43,185 nt of DNA from Thermoplasmatales archaeon (GTDB lineage: Archaea > Thermoplasmatota > E2 > DHVEG-1): the NCBI GenBank assembly GCA_030672305.1, contig DAOVGR010000041.1, positions 1 through 43,185 on the forward strand. The letters are read 5' to 3'. The notes under the pieces were generated by a model. That model was not told the origin of the DNA. It saw only the letters and a program-made list of their open reading frames with translations, and did not search any database. Position 1 is the first letter of the stretch. Every line of letters begins with the position of its first letter. Of the stretch, positions 34,619 to 42,647 are shown in pieces. The translations under genes were made by a program, and so were the position numbers.

Positions 34619-34677
34619 ATATATAATAAATATAACTGGAAAATAGATGTAAAATATTAGTAAAAATAGTGGTAAAC
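34619..34677 (-). promoter_or_regulatory. Promoter array, copy 6
   Basis: Read leftward: TTTACCACTATT, TTTACTAATATT, TTACATCTATTT, TCCAGTTATATT and then TTATATATTA as TATA-like region (34619-34628). It points at the small ORF and the DUF5343 gene. Confidence 0.55.
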
Positions 34678-34755
34678 AATTTTATTACTATGAAACTATT
34701 ATTCATGTTTGATGACAATATCCCTCCTAAATAAAATTCATTTAACATTTAACTA

Positions 34756-34775
34756 TTTATTTGAAAGAAACCAAA
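34756..34775 (+). repeat. 20-bp direct repeat, copy 2
   Basis: Exact copy of 33167-33186, lying just before the 53-bp repeat at 34801. Confidence 0.5.
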
Positions 34776-34800
34776 TAATAACAACAGAACAAGTAACGGT

Positions 34801-34853
34801 TTGCAATGAGCTCTGTGTAAAAGTGGGATGTTAAGCCGGAGTTATGGTGCACC
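34801..34853 (+). repeat. 53-bp direct repeat, copy A
   Basis: Starts TTGCAATGAGCTCTGTGTAA and ends GGAGTTATGGTGCACC. 49 of 53 bases match copy B at 35647-35699. Similarity continues upstream (GAACAAGT). Just after, GCCGG and CCGGC can pair. The pair flanks the HNH gene. Confidence 0.65.
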
Positions 34854-34988
34854 CGGCGAAGTAACAATATGTAATATATTCAATCTATCTTTCTATGATT
34901 CATAATTTGTATTTTCAAAGGTTGTAAAGGATTGTAATATATCAAATGGCAAGATGTTTTATATAAACTCATTATTCATATACTATTT

Positions 34989-35549
34989 ATGCCTCCGCCG
35001 GTTGTAAAAACAATCAAAGAAGAGATTTATTGGCAATATGCAAAACTAATTTCAAAATCTGCTGGATTTGGAATCAGTCAACGAGCTTTTCAGATGGATC
35101 GTTTTAAAGCTTTAAGAGATGGTACTATAAAATGGTCAAGCACAATTCGTGAATGGATCAAAGAACATGAAAAACCAGATGAATGTATTTACTGTGGGTC
35201 AAAAGGGAATTTAACAGTTGAGCATATTCTACCCTAAAGTTGTGGTGGCCCAGACCTTCCTGGCAATGCAATTAAAGTCTGCAAGAAATGCAATTCCAGT
35301 AAGGGTGGAAAGAGACTTTATGAATGGATAGGACTCCAACACAAAGACGAAATACCAAGAATAGCTGAAGGCAAATATCTCAAATTGTTATATGGATTAC
35401 ATGAAAAACTAGGAACATTAGATACAGAAAAGAATGAATTAACAATCAAACTATGTCCAAAATGTGATATGCCCAATATTTGTAAAAAAGAAGATCATGA
35501 AGGTAAGTTAACTGTGTATTGTCTTGAAGGGATATTTACTAGGAAATAA
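34989..35549 (+). pseudogene. HNH endonuclease gene interrupted by one TAA
   Basis: A TATA box TTTTATATAAAC at 34957-34968 suggests a leaderless transcript from near the ATG. Residues 66-82 (CIYCGSKGNLTVEHILP) are the HNH core with the first zinc Cys pair. A TAA at 35235-35237 interrupts exactly where HNH proteins have a Lys/Arg (HILP-x-SxGGPD). The frame goes on as SCGGPDLPGNAIKVCKKCNS, which gives the next HNH residues (Asn93) and the second Cys pair, then a further CPKC...C motif, ending at 35549 after 186 codons with no other stop or indel. One base change (AAA to TAA) would explain it. Probably a recently inactivated endonuclease. Confidence 0.75.
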
Positions 35550-35646
35550 TTTTTTCTGTTTAGAAATACCACGATTTTGACCTTTTCTGATGATAAATAT
35601 TTATTTTAGTTTGACCAAATATTAGTCACCGAACAAGTTTTTGTAT

Positions 35647-35699
35647 TTGCAATGAGGTCTGTATAAAAGTGGGATGTTAAGCTGGAGTTATGGTGCGCC
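35647..35699 (+). repeat. 53-bp direct repeat, copy B
   Basis: Starts TTGCAATGAGGTCTGTATAA and ends GGAGTTATGGTGCGCC. Downstream, a short plus-strand frame (MEIRTKKFAHIVPPL then TGA) is coding-like and could belong to the repeat-bearing element. Apart from this, 35550-35920 holds no supported gene. Confidence 0.65.
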
Positions 35700-35920
35700 G
35701 ACTGGAAACCAAAAATTGATATGGAAATTAGAACAAAAAAATTTGCCCATATTGTGCCACCCCTCTGAACAATAAGAGAAAAGCAGCTTTTAGTGCTAGT
35801 TAAATAAAAAAAATAAAAAAAAGAGAGTTATTTTTCCATGACCGAAATATCATAGAAGAAAAAAAATAGAGAATATTTGAGGGTTTTTAGAGTTCATGAG
35901 TAAGGAATATTGATCGATAT

Positions 35921-36190
35921 TTAACCACATTTGATATAGAATAAGAGAACAAATCCATCTGTTATTATAGGATAGTGATCAGATGCATCTACTGTTATTT
36001 TTGCAGGTCCAAAACCTAGTACAAATCCAGATTTTACTTCGATTGATTCATTTACATATAGACCTGTAATTGATTTTGTGCTTGATTGGCTAAGTATCAT
36101 AATAGGAGCATCAATGGTAAATGTACAGTTAAATTCCGTGGTAATATTTATATCAAGCTTGTTTCTAATAGTTGCAGTGACTCCAAAAAA
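35921..36190 (-). pseudogene. C-terminal fragment of a surface protein
   Basis: An 89-codon minus-strand frame without start reads GVTATIRNKLDINITTEFNC, then YVNESIEVKSGFVLGFGP, AKITVDASD and TDGFVLLFYIKCG before TAA. This looks like the C-terminal beta-sandwich of archaeal surface proteins (the ATIKN...SGFVLGFG pattern). A TGA at 36193-36191 bounds it upstream, so the rest of the gene is missing. The plus-strand frame at 36078 overlapping it is judged to be a shadow. Confidence 0.55.
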
Positions 36191-36308
36191 TCACCGGTTA
36201 GATTGGGATTCTAGATTAAAAAAGCGGGAGCAGAGGGTAGATTTCATACTATTGGATGTCTGAAAAAAAGTAAATATATAACCTTAGAATATTTCTCACT
36301 GGTTGCAA

Positions 36309-36362
36309 TTTACCACTATTTTAACCACTTTATTGCCTGTATTTTCCCGTTATTTTTAAATT
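36309..36362 (+). promoter_or_regulatory. Promoter array, copy 7
   Basis: Units TTTACCACTATT, TTAACCACTTTA, TTGCCTGTATTT and TCCCGTTATT run into TTTTTAAATT (36353-36362). The start site should lie near 36382, 31 nt before the ATG of the surface peptidase at 36413, with the TAGGAGG SD between them. Confidence 0.65.
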
Positions 36363-36412
36363 AAATCTTTGTCTAGTTCGTTCTTAAATATTATTGTAGG
36401 AGGAAAGGAATT

Positions 36413-39400
36413 ATGAATAAGAAAATATTTGTTTTAGTAATTTCGCTGGTAATGACTCTGAGTTATACACTTGTTCCTCTAAACATCGAGGTAGTAACAG
36501 CTGATAGTTATGGCGATCCTGAACTTAATCATCAATGGATATACACTAAAATTAAACACTTGACAAGTATGGTTAAGACATGGCATAAAAGCAGATACTT
36601 TGGAACAATAGGAGAACAAAAAGCTGCAGATGATATTAAAACGTGGATGAATATAACTGGTTTAGTAAATGTACATTTAGAAACAATTAATGAAACCTGG
36701 GATGGCGAATATGAAAAAAGCACTGATAGTCTTTATATAGGCCCACTTGACCAAGCCAGAGTGATGAAAGACTTCTACCTAAATATAACCATCTACAATA
36801 AAACCGATAACTGGTCAATAGAAGATTATAAGAATTTATCTATAAAGCAATGTTTTCCCTATTTCCAAAAATCAATAAAAGGTGAAAAAACATCAAAGGA
36901 GGAAAATATACCAATATATGAAAATTTTGATCCATTAAGATGTGGTCCACAAATAGAACTTGGATATACACACTATTCAGAACCATACACGGCATTTGAC
37001 TCTATATATTACCCGATTGGACTTAAATCATTGCTAGGAGCCCTTGATAAATATAAAGGATATATAGCAATTGATAATGACACAGATGCATTCATGCAAT
37101 TCCCTCCAAGTTATGACCAACAATGGTGGCATATTCCTTTTGAAAAACAAAATTTTTTGGTAAACGGTTCTATCGGAACATGGATTAAAGGCGCGCTCAA
37201 CGATGAAGATCTCTGTGCAAACGCTAGCTACTATGCATATTGGGAAAAAGAAAATGTAACAAGTTACAATATCATAGGGCAAATCAATGGAACAGACACC
37301 AGTAATGTAAGTATTATATGTGCCCATTATGACTGCATGTGGAACCAGGGAACCATTGATGAGGCTGCAGAAACTGCACTAGTACTAGGTATGGCCAAAT
37401 ATATAAAAACCCGGGAACTTGAATCCAAGCTTAAACATACTGTCAAATTTATTGCTTTCGGAGCGGAGGAAGCAGGGATACGAGGATCAAAAGACTATAT
37501 AATGAAACACATTAAAAGTGATGAAAATGAAAAAGTTGTGTATGTGATTAATCCTGGTAACTTTGGTCATTATAATCGAACTGGCAAAAACTATTATAAT
37601 GAACCTATAAAGATGGATTTTGAACTTGCATCAGATCAAAGCTGGATAGTCGAATTTGCAAAAAACATAACAAATGCAATAGACTATACATCACGGACAA
37701 ATCAGACAGGAAACGGCTATATAGATGTAATAACATATGATGGTTTAAGAGCAGAAGATAGCAAGATATTTGGAAAAGATAAAGCCGATTGTGCTGAAGG
37801 CTCTATTCAGTTTGGCAGATTTCCATTTAGCGGTTACCATCGAGATGGCGCAAATCACGCTGCAGGTGATATCCTTGAGGGTTTAGATAATGGTACTTTT
37901 GAGCTTGAATCTGAGGTAGTAGCATCAGTAGCCCTGCATCTTCTACTTGATCCAGTTTTTTCATTTGAGAATTGTAGTAACACGACATTTGATATAGATA
38001 ATGATGGTAATATCGATTCAGCATGTCTCTCATTCAACATAAGTAGTGATACTAATACCTCGCTTTTTGGAAACGTAACAGCCTGTCTTTATAACTCCAC
38101 AACTGGGGAGCCTGCGTCCTATGCGAATAATACTGGTTTGATACCATTTAATAAAAATAATGTAACAAACAGTTATCTAAATGTTACTCTTCTCCCGAAT
38201 ATACTTGAAGATTACTATAGAGCTGGACTTGTAATAAAAGATGTTCAGAATAATTCCATGGATGAATGTAATCAAACCATTTATTTGAAACCATATGGAA
38301 AACCTATTGCGGATTTCAGTTGGGAGCCTGTTCCACCTTTTAAGAAAAAGTTCCAATTTACGGATGAGTCACTACCGTCTCCTGATGCAAGTATAACAAA
38401 TTGGAGTTGGGATTTCGGTGATGGGAAGAATTCTACGGATACAAATCCAGTTCATCAGTTTATTTCTAAGGGATATTATAATGTTACTTTAACAATTGAA
38501 GATAGTAATGGACTTAATGTTAGTAAAACCAAGAAACTACATGTTAGTGGATGGTTTCCAGATGCTTCGTTCACTATGAGCTCAACTGTGGAATGTTTCA
38601 ATAAGCCCATTACATTTACCTCTACTTCTTCTGATAATGAAGGGAATATTCTGAATGCAACCTGGTATTATGGGGATGGAACAGTTGGTTATGGTAATAG
38701 TACGGCACATTCGTATTCTCAGACGGGAGTATATACCGTGACACTGATGATTACTGATGACGACGGTGATGTGGATACAACCACTGATATTGTTTATATC
38801 GCTGGTGCTTTAGTTGATGATAGCTACATTACAGATGACCCAATTAACCATAAATGGGACACGATCCCAGAGGGAATCAACGATGTTTCTGACAAAGATT
38901 TACTCTATGTATTCAATGGAGAATACAATAGTGGTATAACTGTAAATAAGGGGATTTCACTTTATGGAGAAAATGAGAATTACGTGGTTATTAATGGTGC
39001 AGGGACTGCAATAAATATTGTAAATGATTCTGCGTTGCTTGACAAGGTCATAGTAGAAAATGCAACGATTGGAATCCGTCTTTCTGGATCATCCAACAGT
39101 ATCATTAGTAATTGCACTGTTTCGAACTCCAATTATGGGATAAAAGTCGAAAATAATGCAGATCAGAATATAATTATGAATTGCAATTTGACAAATAACA
39201 GCTATGGTATATTTATTTCAGGCTCGGATTCTAATATAGTCGGATCACCTTCTATTATTGAGCAACCTGTGTGTAATGATAATGTATTTACTTTGAATGA
39301 TTATGGAGTGTACATTGAAAACGCTGATGATAACGTTATTATGGGATGTTTGATAGATGCTACACCACCCGAATCTCCAGGATTACCACCTTCGACAGGG

Positions 39401-39910
39401 GGTATTTGCCTTGATAATTCAGATAACAATACTATACTTTTCTGTGATGTATATAATGCTAGTAATTATGGAGTGTATTTAGGTAGCTCATCAGACAATA
39501 TGATTATGCATTGTATCGTGAGGGAGAACGACAAGGGCGTGTATTTGTCTGGTTCCTCTTATAATTCTATTATTGGAAATAATTTTTCGGAAAATTCCCT
39601 ATCAGGTGTTAACATTTTTACTGTGTCATCAGATAGTAATTCTGTGTTTTGGAATGATTTCATCCGTAATGGTGGCGTTAGGTTTCCTCAAGCGGAGGAT
39701 TTTGGATCTGGTACATATTGGAATACCTCTGAAAACAATACCTTTTTGTATAGTGCATCTGGTGAGGGGAACTACTGGGATGATTACAATGGTGTTGATG
39801 CTGATGGTGATGGTATAGGAGATACAGCATATATTATTCCTGGGACTGCTAATGCTAGGGATTATTATCCCGTGGTAGAAAGGTATGGTTGGTTGTACAA
39901 ATGGTTCTAA
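36413..39910 (+). CDS. Surface M28-type peptidase with PKD and NosD-like domains
   Basis: 1165 residues; GTAGGAGG SD 6-8 nt before the ATG. Signal peptide at 1-28. An M28-type zinc peptidase spans about 60-530: IICAHYDCMW (His/Asp), IDEAAETALV, FGAEEAGIRGSKDY (Glu-Glu catalytic pair) and YHRDGANHAAGD (last His). A linker with Ca-like DIDNDGNIDSA follows, then two PKD domains at about 640-715 and 720-800 (SWDFGDGKNSTDTNPVHQF; TWYYGDGTVGYGNSTAHSY). Then a right-handed beta-helix of NosD/CASH type from about 820 on (repeats such as NSNYGIKVENNADQN and NNSYGIFISGSDSN). No obvious C-terminal anchor. Its promoter array 7 links it to the regulon. Confidence 0.82.
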   Translation: MNKKIFVLVISLVMTLSYTLVPLNIEVVTADSYGDPELNHQWIYTKIKHLTSMVKTWHKSRYFGTIGEQKAADDIKTWMNITGLVNVHLETINETWDGEYEKSTDSLYIGPLDQARVMKDFYLNITIYNKTDNWSIEDYKNLSIKQCFPYFQKSIKGEKTSKEENIPIYENFDPLRCGPQIELGYTHYSEPYTAFDSIYYPIGLKSLLGALDKYKGYIAIDNDTDAFMQFPPSYDQQWWHIPFEKQNFLVNGSIGTWIKGALNDEDLCANASYYAYWEKENVTSYNIIGQINGTDTSNVSIICAHYDCMWNQGTIDEAAETALVLGMAKYIKTRELESKLKHTVKFIAFGAEEAGIRGSKDYIMKHIKSDENEKVVYVINPGNFGHYNRTGKNYYNEPIKMDFELASDQSWIVEFAKNITNAIDYTSRTNQTGNGYIDVITYDGLRAEDSKIFGKDKADCAEGSIQFGRFPFSGYHRDGANHAAGDILEGLDNGTFELESEVVASVALHLLLDPVFSFENCSNTTFDIDNDGNIDSACLSFNISSDTNTSLFGNVTACLYNSTTGEPASYANNTGLIPFNKNNVTNSYLNVTLLPNILEDYYRAGLVIKDVQNNSMDECNQTIYLKPYGKPIADFSWEPVPPFKKKFQFTDESLPSPDASITNWSWDFGDGKNSTDTNPVHQFISKGYYNVTLTIEDSNGLNVSKTKKLHVSGWFPDASFTMSSTVECFNKPITFTSTSSDNEGNILNATWYYGDGTVGYGNSTAHSYSQTGVYTVTLMITDDDGDVDTTTDIVYIAGALVDDSYITDDPINHKWDTIPEGINDVSDKDLLYVFNGEYNSGITVNKGISLYGENENYVVINGAGTAINIVNDSALLDKVIVENATIGIRLSGSSNSIISNCTVSNSNYGIKVENNADQNIIMNCNLTNNSYGIFISGSDSNIVGSPSIIEQPVCNDNVFTLNDYGVYIENADDNVIMGCLIDATPPESPGLPPSTGGICLDNSDNNTILFCDVYNASNYGVYLGSSSDNMIMHCIVRENDKGVYLSGSSYNSIIGNNFSENSLSGVNIFTVSSDSNSVFWNDFIRNGGVRFPQAEDFGSGTYWNTSENNTFLYSASGEGNYWDDYNGVDADGDGIGDTAYIIPGTANARDYYPVVERYGWLYKWF

Positions 39911-40033
39911 AAACTATAATATCTAAATCAAGTACAATAAAAATGATTAAAACGTGCAAAAATATTTTTAAACATGAAATAGATACCTATATTTATATAA
40001 AATACAATATATTATATTTGGGGGGTAAATAAA

Positions 40034-41584
40034 ATGAGGATTAACTATAGAATGAAAGTAACAAAACTTTTAATCCTCGCAATATTTATTTCATCCCTTG
40101 TTTTACCTGCTTTTGTAGCAGCAAGTTCTTTTAATAGGGAGCTGAAAGAACATAACTTTGTTGATGAGCTAGAGGTTACTCATACTTCTGCAGGAGATGT
40201 TGATTTGTGGCCAATGCTTCAACACGATACAAAGCATACTGGACTTAGCTTATTTGGTAAATCTGGAAATTGGCGTGCAGAAAAATGGAATAAAAATATA
40301 GGCTCCATGGTGATTTCTTCTCCAGCTATTGATAAAAATGGAACAATATATATTGGATCAAATAACTGGAATTTTTATGCCATAAATTCCAACGGTACTA
40401 AAAAATGGAGTTATCAAACAGGAGGAGGTGTATCATCATCACCTGCTATTGCTGAAGATGATACAATTTACGTGGGTTCAGAAGATGGAAAGTTATATGC
40501 TTTTTATCCTAATGGTTTTAAAAAATGGGAATTAAATCTCGGAATGTGGGTTTATTCTTCACCGACCATTGGTGATAATGGCACTATTTATGTTGGGTCT
40601 ACAAATAATAACTTTTATGCAGTGAATTCTAATGGTACTTTAAAATGGATTTTTCATACTGGCGGGATGGTTTATTCCTCTGCTGCTATAGATGAATATG
40701 GTACAATCTATTTTGGCTCACATGATCGTTATCTCTATGCACTATATTCAAATGGAACATTGAAATGGAAATTTCAAACTGGTGGTTGTGTGAAATCACC
40801 TCCCTCAATTGGGAGTGATGGTACTATTTATATATGTTCTTGGGATGGTTATCTGTACGCAATTAATCGTGATGGTTCTCGAAAGTGGAGGTTTAATACA
40901 GGAGACTCAGCAGAGACATCACCTACGATAGCAGAAGATGGAACTATTTATGTGGGTTCATATAACGGGAAGATATTTAGTATCACTCCTGATGGTACTG
41001 AAAATTGGTGGTTTCAAACAGATAATTGGGTTATTTCTTCACCAGCGATTGATAAATATGGTGTAATCTATGTTGGCTCGCTTGATGGTATTCTCTATGC
41101 CTTGAATACTGATGGTACAATTAGATGGAAATTTAATACCGGTGGAGAAATTGCTACGTCTCCTGCGATTGGAAAAGATGGTAAAATTTATTTTGGGACA
41201 CATATTATATCACTACCTGAGTTTCAAGCATATCTATATGCTATAGAGCCCATTGATGATGCTCCGCCAGATAAACCTAGTATAGATGGTCCAACAGGTG
41301 GAAAACCACATATGGAGTATAAGTATATAGCGGTTGCTAAGGATTCTGATGATGACAATGTTAGTTACTTTTTTGACTGGGGTGATGATACTAATAGTGG
41401 TTGGACTGAATTTGTACCATCTGGGACTTCTTGTACTCAGTCGCATACATGGATAAATCAAGGAACTTATAAGATTAAATGTAAGACTAAAGATACTTTT
41501 GGTGCTGAGAGTGACTGGGCAATGTTCGAGGTTGAAATATCAAGAAACAAGATATCATATAACTCATTTTTCTACAGTTATTAG
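40034..41584 (+). CDS. Secreted PQQ-type beta-propeller protein with PKD domain
   Basis: 516 residues. GGGGGGT SD 6 nt before the ATG; TATA box ATTTATATAAAAT at about 39991-40003. Signal peptide at 1-30. Eight repeats of about 40 residues of the form SSPAIDKNGTIYIGS...YAINSNGTKKW form a full propeller (residues 70-410). A PKD-like domain ends the protein (YFFDWGDDTNSGWTEFVPSG, HTWINQGTYKIKCKTKD). It is a fuller relative of the interrupted gene at 25146 (both have WPM..HD..HTG). It lacks a promoter array but follows the array-7 gene by 124 nt. Confidence 0.8.
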   Translation: MRINYRMKVTKLLILAIFISSLVLPAFVAASSFNRELKEHNFVDELEVTHTSAGDVDLWPMLQHDTKHTGLSLFGKSGNWRAEKWNKNIGSMVISSPAIDKNGTIYIGSNNWNFYAINSNGTKKWSYQTGGGVSSSPAIAEDDTIYVGSEDGKLYAFYPNGFKKWELNLGMWVYSSPTIGDNGTIYVGSTNNNFYAVNSNGTLKWIFHTGGMVYSSAAIDEYGTIYFGSHDRYLYALYSNGTLKWKFQTGGCVKSPPSIGSDGTIYICSWDGYLYAINRDGSRKWRFNTGDSAETSPTIAEDGTIYVGSYNGKIFSITPDGTENWWFQTDNWVISSPAIDKYGVIYVGSLDGILYALNTDGTIRWKFNTGGEIATSPAIGKDGKIYFGTHIISLPEFQAYLYAIEPIDDAPPDKPSIDGPTGGKPHMEYKYIAVAKDSDDDNVSYFFDWGDDTNSGWTEFVPSGTSCTQSHTWINQGTYKIKCKTKDTFGAESDWAMFEVEISRNKISYNSFFYSY

Positions 41585-41804
41585 ATCTCCTTAAACTTCT
41601 GGAAAGGTTGTACTCTCTTTTGATATAGACCTATTGGACAAAAACAACTTTAAATGTTAAATGCAATGCTATAAATTATATTACTTTAAATAATAGTTAC
41701 TAAATTTTTACTAAATATAGGTAATCGGTGTTACATTTGTTCCAATAAATGACAGAAAAATTTATATCTGATATTTCATATTAATTCCTTAGGAAGTTGT
41801 TAAA

Positions 41805-42518
41805 ATTGATAAAAACCAGGGTCTATTAAATAAAATCCTTGTTACTGGGGTTATTATTCTTTTTTTTAGTATTACTGTTCAGCCAAACGTTGCAATAGCT
41901 CAACCAGATGAAGAGATAATAGCTAAGCAAAAAGAGTTCCTGTTTCAGACTATTATTAATATAGCAAGTAATCCAGAGATCAAGAGTTTATTGAGGAATT
42001 ATAATTACAAACAATTTACATCCAACAATGATAATAAGGGAGTACTTTCACAATTATTATTTAATAAACCAAGATTCTTCCTCAGTATGATTTTCACAAA
42101 ACCATCTATTACATATGAATATCTTGATAAAATCTACTATAGAGGAATTGAGGTTACTAATACTCTTGGTAAAGAGAAAACATTAGAGATGATTGAATCT
42201 ATATCTATTAATAATCCAGACGTTTTAGATGAATTTAATAAAATTATCATGAGCAATAAAAATCTATCAGATAGAATCGCGACATTAGAAGTGATGAATA
42301 AAAAATATGTTTCTGATTTATCATGGGGTTTTCCAATTATTTGTACTATCCTAGTACCAATTTTTAATATACTAGTTTTAATAGGTGAATGGTTTTTGAT
42401 GTTGTGCCAGTCATATGAGGAAAATCCAATGATTTATAATATACTTTTATGCATTATGTTTCCAATAATGTTTATAACTGGTATTTTCTATTTTTTTGCA
42501 GCTGAATTCGGATGCTGA
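41805..42518 (+). CDS. Membrane protein with a predicted signal and possible AUU start
   Basis: A TTG at 41991 gives 175 residues, but the frame is protein-like back to 41793: IDKNQGLLNKILVTGVIILF then VQPNVAIAQPDEEI, a clear signal peptide. No ATG, GTG or TTG occurs there; ATT at 41805 has TAGGAAG 8 nt upstream, so an AUU start is possible, or the gene lost its start. The mature part is helical, and two TM helices lie near the end (GFPIICTILVPIFNILVLIG; LLCIMFPIMFITGIFYFF). Function unknown. Confidence 0.5.
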   Translation: MDKNQGLLNKILVTGVIILFFSITVQPNVAIAQPDEEIIAKQKEFLFQTIINIASNPEIKSLLRNYNYKQFTSNNDNKGVLSQLLFNKPRFFLSMIFTKPSITYEYLDKIYYRGIEVTNTLGKEKTLEMIESISINNPDVLDEFNKIIMSNKNLSDRIATLEVMNKKYVSDLSWGFPIICTILVPIFNILVLIGEWFLMLCQSYEENPMIYNILLCIMFPIMFITGIFYFFAAEFGC

Positions 42519-42647
42519 GAAGCCCTTGACTACTTAAATACCATATTATAAATTAATAGTAATAATATCAGGAACTAATACTATATATTAAAACACCTTA
42601 ATAATTGAAATAACAATGATATCATAAATTAAGGAAAAAGAACTTTA

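Noticed and set aside
36078..36263. 61-codon plus-strand frame
   Set aside because: It lies opposite a clearly protein-like minus-strand frame (35921-36190) and has no SD.
22326..36362. Promoter arrays as CRISPR or tandem-repeat satellites
   Set aside because: Units are 11-12 bp, imperfect, four per site, with no spacers, and lie next to TATA boxes in gene orientation.
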